Shown here piece after piece: positions 36,101 to 48,100 of a DNA stretch of 64,000 bases (position 1 is the first letter of the stretch; each line of letters begins with the position of its first letter). The stretch spans positions 22,567,387 through 22,631,386 of the forward strand of contig OU612069.1 in NCBI GenBank assembly GCA_914767715.1, given 5' to 3'. Made by a program: the position numbers and the translations under genes. The DNA comes from Membranipora membranacea (lineage: Eukaryota; Bryozoa; Gymnolaemata; Cheilostomatida; Membraniporidae). Under the pieces are notes generated by a model that saw nothing but the letters and a program-made list of their open reading frames with translations, was not told the DNA's origin and did not search any database.

Positions 36101-39100
36101 TTATCAAACATAAATGTAAAGTTTCTCATGCCAATGAAAACTTATTTTTATACCTTCAAGGTATCTCCTCCTTAATTGCATCTGCATGAAAATATTGTAA
36201 TAACAAATATTGTAAATATCTAAACTCTATATCCTTGTATTCTGTGTTGGCTCTGATAGTTAGTTGGAGTTATCAGCTACTTATAGTTAGGAGTTTTCAA
36301 TTACCATTAGGCTAGAATCCCTTTTCACATTGCGGCTCACCCTGGAAACCCTTGGGAAAATACCTCACTGACCAATCATCCTAATGTTTGATAGGTCATT
36401 ACATTCAGCCGGGTTCTTGAGTGAAGGCTCTTTCAGTCTTGACTTCAATCAAGCTACTTGTGCAAATTGATCCCACCATCCTCCCCAACATTTTCTGCCA
36501 CAACCATGAGTGTGTGTTGTAATTGTTGTACATGGGGGGATGACATTTTTTCTCCAACTTGCAGGATAGACCTGTCCTTTTGACTGGATCCATCTTTCAA
36601 GTGCTCACTGTTGTGTCGCCATTTGCCAACCTTAAAGGTATGGTCCAATAACGTATTAGTCGTCCCCCTCCCCCTGGGGGGGGGGGTTGACTATCATTGA
36701 GATACTTATGTGGATATAAAAATATGTCTTTGGTATCAAATTGACTGGAGTTCCTTTCAGGACTGTGGTGATCAAATGGTGCATTATGCTCAGCATGCTA
36801 TACACACAAACCTGTGAATGCAGGGTATGGCTTAATATAAATGTATATATTTGTATATTACTAAATGGAAGCCATTCGAATATCACCTTGACACCTTGGT
36901 GGTTGGGTCCATTTCCCATCATGTTTGCATACAGCAGTAGAGTTCCCTTCCCGACGGAATCCGAGCTGACATTGGTAGATTGCAATATCATCTTGGAGGA
37001 TTCCAGTCATCTGAACTTCAGATGACTCAACATGAGGAGGCACACCACATGACACTGTTATCGCTGAGGTCAATGTGGTCCAGATGAGGTGTTTGGTGAG
37101 GTCACCATCACGGGTGCCGTCTATCAAAGATAAGCATTCGTATACTGAAATAAAATAAGCTGCCAAGACATGGACTGGGTGCATGAAAATAATAACGTAT
37201 CGCTTTCATCCTTCGACAGCTATTTTCAGGATTACCCTAGCAATCCGTTTTTATCGGTTCACTGACGGTATAACTGACCTTCATAGCACAGTGGTACATA
37301 ACTCCATTGTCCGTTGACCAAACATGTCACAAAGTCTACACCGACGATTCTATATCCAGTCATACACTGATAAGATATCTTCTGACCGAGGCTAAATCCA
37401 TTGATCTCACTGACAGAAGCATGGTTCACTGCTGGAGGGACGCCACAGGAAACAACTAAAAAGTGAGAAACAATCTTATGAATTCTAGCATCGTTTAAAT
37501 GCCATTATTCACGTCAATAACAATGAAATGCGGTGTATGTAGTATTTGATAACATTACATTTGAGATCTCAAGAGAAGTTCAGCTTATTTATAACATTGC
37601 TATTCAACCATATAGTATCAACTTGATCAACATCATTTGATGATATATAAATATTTCCTTTCTGATTCTTTTTTTCCCTTTGACAAAAACGGTTTCATTT
37701 AAGACAACAGCAAGTTCCAGAAGTACTATGATTGATAGGAGAGTGAGACTTTACGGTACTGTACATACCGTGGCATTCCGGGGGCACACTCCAGTGACCA
37801 TCCTTCTGACAGAAGCTGACCTTAGCTCCAGCCAAAGTATATCCAAGTGAGCAATCATAGGTTGTGCTGTCATTGTAGTAATGACCTCGAACATTTCTCT
37901 TACTGTTTGTAACCACGTAAGGCTCCCCGCAATGAACTCCTGTGGAATAATGATATCTAACGGTTACGACTGGCAGCAGATTTGGTTTATTTTGTTTCAA
38001 TTCAAAACGTTAAAATAATCAAGAGACCAATGGGCTTCACTGCCAGGCAGCGGAGGGGGACCACAGTGATTTAAGCTTGTAGTATGTCTCACATCACAGT
38101 TCCCGTTGGAGAAGCTCAAGAGATGAAATCTGGACACTCAATAAAACATTCTGCTTACAGATATCCACAGCAGTTGTACTGTTATTGGAGCTACTCCATT
38201 TGAGCTCTGGGGAAAAATAGTGCGAAGTCGCAAAGTTTTTTGTTACATGATGGAAATTGCAGACTTATTCCATTCATTATTTTCACTAATGCCATAAGTG
38301 AACAAAATATTGCTTTTGTAAATAATATCAGCAGAAATCCATCAAAAATATTGCCTAATAATGGCCAGTATGATAAATCCATGAGTTGAATAACTTTTCA
38401 CCACTCACTTCTACACCCTCTAGGTTCAGACCACTCTGCTGAGGACAGACATGTTATCGTCAGCGGTCCATCACTCAAGTAACCTTCCTGACATCGAAAG
38501 TTCAGCTCCTCTCCTACAGTGTAGTTATCTGAGGGCGTTGAGTAATCTGCATTCATAAGGTCAGGTAGGGAACCACAGCTGCTCACTGCAATAGGTCAAA
38601 GTTTGAAGGTTATTGGTAGCATATGTGAAATCGTTTTGCTGAAAACTATCACTTTGTTTTGTTTATCGATATCAAGTATACAAGTACTCTTGAGTCAGTA
38701 GGAGGAAGAAAAGAAGTTGCAAAAAGTTGTCTGTTGCTAATTTACATAGCTTGGAAAGTACCTGGATTCATGGGAAAAAAGGCGGGTTTGGCATGGCGAG
38801 CAAAATTATGGACAAGTAAATGCAAAATTTAATTCATATTTTATGAGTGGATCTGTTTTAGAAAGATGGTGAATTCAATGCATTAAACGAAAATGACGAC
38901 AGGTCACCTCTGCATGTAGGAGGTGTTGTCCAGTACCCATCTAACTGACAGCTTATAGTACCATTGTCACTTAAGCTATGACCTCGATTACACAGATAAG
39001 TCACATTATCTCCATAATAATGTCCTGCTACACGAATCCTTCTAGAGTTTTCTACAGCAGGGGGTTCCCCACAATTGACCTCTAAAAGTAAACGATTGGA

Positions 39101-42100
39101 ATTCCAGTTATGTTAAATTCACAATTGTATCAATAGAATATTCAAGCAGCTTAAGCAGATGTGATGACTTTCAACATAAATATTAGCCTAATATTTTTGG
39201 CATAAATCACAGAGTAATAAACATCGCCTAATTATAAGTAAGTGATTACAGCTAGGTTTTGACAACACACAAACAATAAGATGGGTTTATCTTGAGGACA
39301 TTAAAACAAATACAAGCCTTACTTAAGCAGAGAGGTCTGGCAGTCCATGTCCCGTCCCCTGTACACAGTATAGTACTTGGTCCGCGTAGCTTGTACCCAA
39401 GCTCTGCACACAAGTAGCTAACTGTGGCACCAAATGTGGTTCTGTCTGTTAGAGTGCTAGTGATTCTTCCGTGGGTCACATGCGGTGGACGCCCGCAATT
39501 TTTCACTGAAAAATTTCGATAATTAAGGTTTAAGTTAATTAAGATCATATTATTTATAAAGATGGGATCAAAGTTCGACTAGATACTCCAAAGGAAAATT
39601 AAATTTAGGATAGGTATCAATGAATTTATCCTGGAATAATTTTTTAAGGCTTTTATTGTTGGGATGTTGCTGATGTGGTTTGCAAAACCATCGCAAATGG
39701 TCAGAAATCTTGTTATCAACTGATATCTACAGGATCCTAATATGGCAAAATATTTGATGAAATACTTGTTAGAGGAAACACCCACATACATTTACAAACT
39801 GATGTACTTGACCAACGACCGGTCGAAAGACATGAAATGTTGAAGTCACTTTCATAGCCAAAGTCACAGGTGTATTTGGTAATTGAGCCAGCTATAATAC
39901 CATATACTTCATGTATAGAATGAGTCACTGATGGAGGGTCGGCAGCACAAATTCCTGAAATACAAATGTATTTAGTAAAACCCTTTGTGATACTTAGATC
40001 AACTCTGCAGTGCAGTATAAATATCCCTCTCTTTGAAAAAAGAGTATAGGGTCACTAACCCACACAACCCACCTGCGCTTAAGGAGGCCTGTTAAATAGG
40101 GCGGTCAAATAAGACCTAGTGGAAAGAAAGAAAACTCTGAATGAAAGCAAATTGGATCAGTCCATTTAATACAGATGTATAATCATCTTATTTTAAATAT
40201 CAACAGCATTCACATTGGACATAATGTGTTGTGGATGGTATTGTGACCAAAGCTTCGCACACAAGTATCTTTGAAGAAAAGAATAACTTACTCAGACATT
40301 CTGCATCAGGATAAATCCAGTTGCCATCAATGCCACAATAAACATCAATGGTTGTAGATCTATTGCTCAAACTGAATCCACTTGAGCAGTTCATAGTTAT
40401 ATGACCATTGTAAAATCTGCAACATATATATAATATCCCAAGGATTTGAGCTTCTTAATCTGAGAGTTGCAAGCTTGGATCCCGCACAGTGAATTAAATG
40501 AGAATTTTCCCCCAGAATTGGGCTGAGCTTCGCAAGAGATATTCTTTCCCTCTAGCATTACATTTTTAAACGAAATTGAATTGAGCCTTATTCTCAATTT
40601 CTTGGATATTAAGGTTGACGTCCAATAGGATATGAGCATTGTTCAATGAATTTTAAGTGACTTGCACAGTATGAGCAAAATAAGATTTCGGTATTGGCTC
40701 AACCCTAAAACCAGGAAAAGTCAAAAATTAGTTAAGAGATGTTTTCCATAATTAAAAAAGCACCCTTCAAGAGTAAGTGGCTGGAAAGATTTGGTCAAAA
40801 GTTGGTGTGCCTAGCTGAAGCATGACTGGAACTAATTGGATGAAAAATACAGAGTTTATTACACCTAATGAACTCAGTTTTTCTTGAGCAATGTGACAAG
40901 GCTCAGTTATTTAATAACACAGTACTGTGTTATAACTGGTAAAATTAACTAGCTTTAATCTGGCCTCAGAGCCTCATACTTTGTAGTTATCTTATCTTAC
41001 CTTAAGCATTATCCTGTACCACGGCGCACCTTATAGCGAGTTTATGCAAATTTACTTATCTCGTCAGTTCGCGGGTTTTTCTCATCCCATTCATTCTAGA
41101 CAACTGAAGTGACAAGTCGTCTTTTCACAATTCCCACCCTTCCACCCTAAAATACTACCATATGTTATTATATTTCTCAGTATGTGAAAGGTGACTTGGG
41201 TGCATGTGTGGTTATTGGGGGTTAACCAGGAAATGGCGTATCAGTCGACCCCCTCCTATAGGGGAACCCCCAGCTATCTTGTTAATCATTGAGGTAAGAA
41301 AAAAGTTATATATATTAATCATTGCAATGATAGCGCATTTAATTCACTGTGCAGTCACGACCCATTCTTTCCTGTCTACCCCTCCTTGTACAGGAATGTG
41401 CTAAAAAGATCAGACGGATTTTTTTAACTGTAAGCATATTCTCTTGATCCCCGAAGTTTATAGAATAGTACAGTACCCAAATACCGAAATATCTTGAATT
41501 TAACCCAAATCTATTGTTGACGTAACACAAATTATTCTTACATATCTATTTCATCAATGCCGTAGTAGCTGTAGCGAGTTCTAGAACAGCTTCCATATGA
41601 GTTGCGTTGAGTACATCTGGTACTTGGGCGAGGATGATAAACCTTGGCATAAAAGTTTCTGTCAAACTGATTGAAATTTGCATTTGCAGGGATGTCTGGG
41701 AATTGGGTACATTGGACTCCTACAAAAAAAAAATAATTTGAGCATTAAATTACAGCATACTGATCAGCGCTCTAATATTGCATGGTTATCTCTGATCAAT
41801 AGAAGATGAGTACTATCTCTAAGAGCCTGATGTGACGAACCAAGTTAAATATTGTATTCTTGGGGCGAGTACATGTTAGGTACTCATACTAAATTTACTC
41901 TAAGGATCAGAGATACATTGCTAATTCTGCAACAACAATCAGAGTGAAGGTACAGGCTTATAATAAAATTGCTATGCATGTGTAATGCAATACATAGGTG
42001 AAACTCTTGCTGTAACAGCCAGCACAGACCTGCACAAAATCATATCAGGTAGATTAATGGCGTGACTCTAATTAGGCTTGATGCTTCCTCTCACTTACTT

Positions 42101-42605
42101 TCACAAACAAACAATGCAGGACTCCAGAGAGAATACCCCAGAGGTTCCAAGCAGATTATAGTGTTGTTTCCCTTAGTTACGAATCCCTTTGAAGCATCAC
42201 AGGTGTAGAATGCTGTCTCCAGATCACTGTCCTCAACCAGAGAAACTGTTGTGTTGGGGACCACAGGTGGAGGCGGGCATTTGGCGCTGACTGCAATAGA
42301 ATAATGTGAATAACGGTGGAGCACTGATTATATTCAATCTTGTTAAATTCAAAAAGGGATTTGTTATATTTAAATTTTCCCCACAACATCCCAATGCCAT
42401 ATAATCCAGTCAACACTGTTCCCTGTAATCGGGAATGTATGAACCATGAACATATAAGATAAAAGATATATTTGGGTCAACTTACACTCATGGTTTAAAA
42501 TTTACGATCCAAATTCAATTTAGAAAAGACGTTAATACAGAACTATTATACTATTGTACCTTTAGTGATCGTAATGAGACACAGAATCCACAGGGAGCTC
42601 CTCAT
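33180..42605 (-). CDS. Type I membrane protein with 12 sushi (CCP) domains
   Basis: Fifteen exons on the minus strand, from 42560-42605 (signal peptide MRSSLWILCLITITK) through 42099-42290, 41542-41719, 40292-40416, 39790-39954, 39323-39505, 38908-39081, 38409-38585, 37769-37939, 37279-37455, 36887-37144, 35859-36032, 35360-35530, 34969-35145 and 33184-33784. Phases agree throughout, giving about 990 residues. Each middle exon is one phase 1-1 sushi domain (four Cys, Trp before the last Cys), except domain 2, which is split over two exons and has extra Cys. The last exon holds a Ser/Thr-rich stalk and a transmembrane helix (VVIGCSVFAVISVLVLLGLA). The frame reaches TGA at 33180-33182 inside a good GTGAGA donor, so the cytoplasmic tail is tiny (YWKIGANR) or is extended by a further exon near 33050-33110. 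Sushi proteins mediate extracellular recognition or adhesion; the ligand is unknown. Confidence 0.88.
33878..34911 (-). mobile_element. 5'-truncated LINE with reverse transcriptase, in the last intron of the sushi gene
   Basis: Minus-strand reading gives WIYSFLSNRVQRTVVDG, then QGCCLSPLLFSIYTN, then the catalytic IIKYADDTCIIG, and further downstream DDKLRFNDHVHG and a C-terminal region ending ILNEILF. At least two frameshifts (near the QGCCLSP block and after KYLGY at about 34460) disable it. The 3' end runs into a short (ATCC)n tail at 33878-33893, a type of tail seen in the CR1/L2-like LINE groups. It lies in the same orientation as the host gene. Confidence 0.85.
38035..38085 (-). pseudogene. 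Possible sushi exon remnant between domains 6 and 7
   Basis: The minus strand reads HCGPPPLPGSEAHWS, which looks like the start of a sushi domain (CG-PP) with the middle missing. No proper splice sites or second cysteine pair are present. It may be a decayed exon in the intron between 37939 and 38409, or chance. Confidence 0.3.
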
Positions 42606-42629
42606 GATGACCGACTGGTTGTGTATGTG

Positions 42630-43110
42630 ACTGAGATTATAGTGATTGAGCCTGTTATGCTGCTAGTGTCTAACACTGTTTGTGTAATACAGACACTGTT
42701 TATGTTGAACATTGTGACAGCAACAGGATCATGACCTGCTGCTTGAAATGCCAACAGTACAGACACTCTGTTTTTTACTGGATGAAACAGGTCTATTTTA
42801 GTTCATACTTAATTCTAACTGGTCATGATTTGGCCACCTCAAAAATAACCAAATAACCAATAACCAAATAACTACTAACCATTTTAATTTGATATCTCCC
42901 AAAATCAAATGTTTCTGCTATTCAATCTGAAATTTTCTGAGCATGACATTAACAGGTATTCAAACAATAGCCTGTCAGTCATCCCTCCCTGTCACTGCAT
43001 GACATAGTAAAGAGAAGGTGATCGAAGGAATCGAAGTGACAACAACATCACTTTAAATCAACACATATTACAAGTATGCAAAAAACTAAATTTTGTTCTA
43101 CTGATCATGA
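42630..43110. other. Upstream region of the sushi gene
   Basis: Intergenic sequence 5' of the sushi gene start (42605, minus strand). A short degenerate AAATAACC tandem repeat occupies about 42840-42880. No clear TATA box or exon was recognised. Confidence 0.4.
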
Positions 43111-43440
43111 GAAGTGTGGGAGCCTAAATTAACACTAAAACAATGACTGATTTTTATTTTACATTTTTCTACCCACATTTGATTTATGGTTTGGAGTTTT
43201 GGGGACACTCTGCTGAGTGTCATCCCAATCAAATTTTAATTTTACAAAATCTGCCTTGCGTATAATACTGAAAAACCGCCCACGAGGGCATGTTTCCTCA
43301 TACTTTTAAACATTGAAAATTATGCCTATTCAAATGCTGTGTCCTTATTGATTTACCTTGCTATTTATAAATTCTATAAATTCAGGAGACATATCTCCCA
43401 AATTGCCCCATTATAATAATACAAGGTCGAATTTTAAATA
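43110..43440 (+). mobile_element. LINE reverse-transcriptase C-terminal remnant
   Basis: The plus strand from 43144 reads FYFTFFYPHLIYGLEFWGHS followed by a frame-shifted segment. This matches the C-terminal region of jockey/CR1-like LINE polyproteins (YPHL-YG-EIWG). Stops and frameshifts are frequent. A GC-rich segment follows at 43450-43730 and may be a separate repeat. Confidence 0.7.
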
Positions 43441-43449
43441 TTAACCTTT

Positions 43450-43730
43450 AAGGGTCAACAACTGCAGAGGGGAACGGTCCCTGTTGACAGCAGGTGTAAC
43501 CCTGTGCAACAGGTACCATCTGGGGCTGGAGGGGTGCGGCCCCCCGGTCTTGAGGGAACGGTTGGCTGACGCTCTCTTGTGTGCGGATGGTGGGTTTGGT
43601 GTATAAGGGAGTCGTGCTGGGCTTCAGTGCGTGGGTTGGGTAGCTGAGATTCCTTCCAATCGGGCGGTCACCTTTCTGGTCTGTGGCTGCTTGGTCACAG
43701 ACTACCTGACTGCACCACTGCATGTTCTAT
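43450..43730. repeat. GC-rich segment of unknown origin
   Basis: Base composition differs sharply from the surrounding AT-rich DNA. Frames on both strands are short and unrecognised. It adjoins the LINE remnant and may belong to the same or another retroelement. Confidence 0.35.
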
Positions 43731-43739
43731 ACATTATGC

Positions 43740-44930
43740 ATATATCTTATTATTTACAAAATAAAGCAAAAACCGAAAAAAAACTCTTCTATGTACACAT
43801 TACTAAAGAATACAGAGTTCAGTTTTGCAAGACACTGGGTTTCATAGACACATCGGTTTTGTAACGGCCAGCATGGCCTACTTGTAGCTCACGTTGTTTG
43901 TCTATTTTGCACTCTATAAAGCCTAATATTTTCATAAGAAAGTGATTCATAAGTCATGCCTTTTTCACCAACCAGCAAATATTTTGTAACCTTTTGTGGT
44001 TATTAATCAGATATCCACATGTTACTAGATCATCTATTGAATTTCTATAAATGATTGTGAATTGATCATAGAGATTTGGTCTATGCTTGGCCTAGCGATG
44101 GAAGGTCATGTCGCCGTCAGCCGTTTTATAGAGCCAATCAGGTAATTAATAATTCTACCTTTTTGTGTCTTTAAACTGTAAACTTCTTCAATATGAAATG
44201 TAAAGTCTAGACAGTGTATTTGATGTTATATTTGCTTTTTATATACTTGTGGAAACACATTTTTACCAGCTTCTAGTTCAAACATTGTTGTTTTCACTGT
44301 GTCATTTATGACATCAGTTGGAGACTTATGGCTCGAATAAAACCCCAAAGAACTTAACCACAGCTGCCGCTACAGGTTTCTTCTGTTAGTTTTATGAGCA
44401 CAAGGTTGTTGCTTCTGCTTGAAATGATGAAATCTCAGATCGATTGTCAAAATATGCATAATTGAATGATTGGGGTGTGGTTTCAAAACATAATTGAACC
44501 ATGAGAAAACAACTCAAACTTGAGTAGATAACACCTGAAAACTATATAAAGAAACTTTATTTGATATAAACCAATCAAATTTATCAATAAAATGCATCCA
44601 GGTAAAATTGAGTGGATCGTAGACAGTCATGAAAATATAAGAAATCAAATCAAGTTCACACTTAATGTCGAATTGTCATTGTGGATGTATATAATTATGA
44701 TCGTTTGTCAGTCAGTTGAGCACTCTGCCTTCCCGGAAAGGCACTATATACTACAGATGATATGTAGATATGAGATGACAGGTAAAATTAGTAAAACAAC
44801 CGTCACAAAACTCTAGTAAGTAAAGATAGTTCGAAACAAAATTAAATGTGTCAAAAATACGCGATTAGAGGCCAAACAAATAAAATCATTCGCGAGACAT
44901 AGTTACTTTATGCAGTAAGAACACTCTAAC
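43740..44930. other. Intergenic region between the sushi gene and the large acidic gene
   Basis: AT-rich; no exon chain and no recognised repeat. The two flanking genes are transcribed in the same (minus) direction. Confidence 0.45.
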
Positions 44931-44942
44931 GATAAAAAAATA

Positions 44943-44948
44943 TTTATT
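44943..44948 (-). terminator. Candidate polyadenylation signal of the large acidic gene
   Basis: Minus-strand AATAAA about 190 bp beyond the stop codon at 45138. Confidence 0.45.
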
Positions 44949-45137
44949 CATTTGTAATACATTCATATAAATATATAACTGAATTTTTTAAAATTTTTTT
45001 AATTCTTATTGAAACTACGACTTGTCGTGAGTCGTGGGTGGTAATATACGCCTATGGAAAGACGCTTGTAACAAGCTAGTGTCGTGGATATAGATGGTAG
45101 TAGTCAGTGACCATGCCTGAGGCTTCAATCAGAACTG

Positions 45138-48100
45138 TTAATCAGAGTCACTAAGATAACCTGCCACATTATTCTCTTCTGAGCACTCAGATTGTGGGCT
45201 AACAGGCCGCTCAAAATCACCGGTGGGAAGAAGGGCAGTATCAGTAATTATCTCGTGGATGTAATCATAGGACGGGATGGGGAGATCCCCCTGTAAAAAT
45301 AGAAAATCAACTTATAATTGAGCATCTTGAATTTTCTTTCTTAAAGTATGATTACACAGTGCAATCAGCAAGGCTTGAAGGGAGACCAGGGGTAGGAAAA
45401 TAACAGGGAACCAAAAAAGAGGGATATCTTGTTTGTAATTTGGTTGTTGGGAGACTTGCAACTGTTGCAGAGTTATAATGGCACTGTTCATGGCCACCAG
45501 AATCTAGGCCTCACTCCATCATGATTTCTCATTTTGGTAGGACATCAAAACTCAATTTTTAGATTTGTCAGAAGAAAAGAAGTTAGATTCAGGTGCTTGC
45601 ATCATTTATGTACGTTCTTCTTTGTCGACGCCTAAGTGGAAACATCGACAAGAAATAGAATCGAGTTAAAATCAATATTCAACCATATTAATCAATATGT
45701 TGTCGGAATTGGAAATTTTACAGTTTTGATAGATTCTTACCTGTCTTTGGACATGATGTTCCTCTGCAGGACCATGATTTGGTTGAACAGTTCGGGCTCT
45801 AGTCAGTAGTTCTACAATTTCTGAGTTAGTTGCGGGTCCAAGAGTAAGCGCAAACTCTTCAGCTCTGATAAAATAAAATATTTATATTCAAAACTCAAAC
45901 AACTTTCCAATCTGGTAACCTGGAGGCTTGGATTCATCATTGTGGTTTTCATTATTATGTAAAACATTCTCATCGAGTGAAATTTATGCCAATAATATAA
46001 AAAATTATTCATCTAGTTCCTTACAGGCCTACCATATGCAGTCGATGTTAAGCAGCAAGGTAGCAGCCATGCAAAATATGTCGGTGTTGAAGCTGACTAG
46101 ACTAACATGATTTTTGCGATTACCACAACAAGTAATGAAATTGCTCAAAACTCAACCAGATTTCGATGTAAATATCTCAGATATACCTCAATGTTTTGGG
46201 ATGGATTATAATTACACTATTGTTCAACCATAATAACCTAGCATTATAATCATCCCCACATGATCCTAGATGTAATCACTCAGCTTTCTTTTCAAATGGT
46301 AATACAGAAAATAGCAAAACTTGTAACATGACTAAGCTCTTCACTAGTCGTTGTGCAGGGCACCAGTGCTGAGCCATTTCTGTGGCACTTTAATATTTAC
46401 ATCCAACTTTATTCATGGATATTTCATAACGTCCAACATTATTATGACAGCATTTTTAGGCGAGAAACATCTATATGCATAGATGCCAGTAGCCCTTTAA
46501 CGTCACCAACGCACTCGGCTAGTCGTCACCTCTGATATCGTAATGATTAGCGTCTACTCTGATTATTCACAGAGCATAGTTAAGATATAATTGGGGCAGT
46601 CTTAGATAACCTATCAGTATTTACTCAGCTCTACGTATTGGTGGATTTATCCTCCTAATATTTGGCACAAATAAATTATGTGAAATCAAACTCATCCACA
46701 CGTCACTGTAGCCACAAATCTAATACACCAATACTAGAACACTCAATAAGAATTTAAAAGATGTTCGGGGTTGTTCTTAGAACAATAAAATACTCACACA
46801 AGATTTGTTAATGGAGAATGCACACTTTAGGTTATGATCATGAGGAATTTCTGTTTGAAATAATATAATTGTGACAGCATCGAGATGCTGAGAAGCTGGA
46901 AAGACAGCCAAGACACAACAAGGAGTCTTAGCAAAGGGCCAAGTAAGGCCAATAGCTCTAACTGTGGAACTGAAAGTGCTAAGGGAAGTGCATGACTCCA
47001 AGTATTGTGTATAGCAGGCTTGCTAATTAGTGCCATCAACCCACTCTATCGTTTTGGATGATTGGTGCAACAAGAGTGGTGGGTTCCAGTCCCACTGAAG
47101 GAGCTTTCAGGCTTATTTTTCAACCCCTTGAGGTATTTATCTCTTACAGATCAACATTTGCGCTCATCAAACATTAACTGGGACTTATGTCAATCTAAAA
47201 GCATGCAAGCAGTGGAGCAAGGGGCACAAACAGCACAGGAAACACTTTTGATTGCAGCAATGGATGCGAAGCTAATAAAAGAAATTGAGAATAAAAAGAT
47301 TTATAACTCACGTTGTGTACCAACCATCATCCTGCAAAAGAAGTGTTGTGATCAATTCATGTCATTCACCTGTTCGAAGGGGGTCTTTCAATGAGAATGA
47401 GCGGACGCTTTAATAAAGCAAATATCTCCTTAGAAAATTTGAGGGTCATTCTGTATGGTTTGAGTTGATGATAACAACTTACTTCGATTCTGAACACTAG
47501 CAACATTGTCGCAATGATAACTTGACAAAGCATGTTAATCATAGAGGCGTCATGGATCATCGAGTGCATACACAATGCGTCTGCTGGAACAAAATATCCG
47601 ACCTTCAGAGCCTTAAAAGATATAAAAATGACAACAATGAAAGATCAATTTTTTCTATGCAGAGTATAACAAAGTGGTCTAAACTGTGATAGTATATTGA
47701 ATTAGTTGAGTCTGACTGCATAATAGGGGGAAATCGCAATTGTAAATATTATGTCGACTTAGAATTAAAGTGGGACACATACCTGATCATTCGTGTCCTG
47801 TTGGGATGTCTGTGTCAGAGAAGTACAAGTGGTGTGTGTTGGCGATTCTTTTTCTGTTGTATCAAGAGATTTGTTAGGTGACACTTTTCTCAGCTTGTTT
47901 AGAGATGTATTGCTTTTGATTGACGCGCACTGGTCCCTATCTGTTCTTGATGTTCTTTGTGTGACATCCCCAATATAAGCCCTGAGATCTTTCCGTCTGT
48001 TTGAGGTTTTCCAAGTTTTTTGTGCATTTGTTGGGAGATGTGCCATGGGACTCACGTAAAACACATGATCTGGTACTTCTGGCAAATGCTGGAGGCTCCT

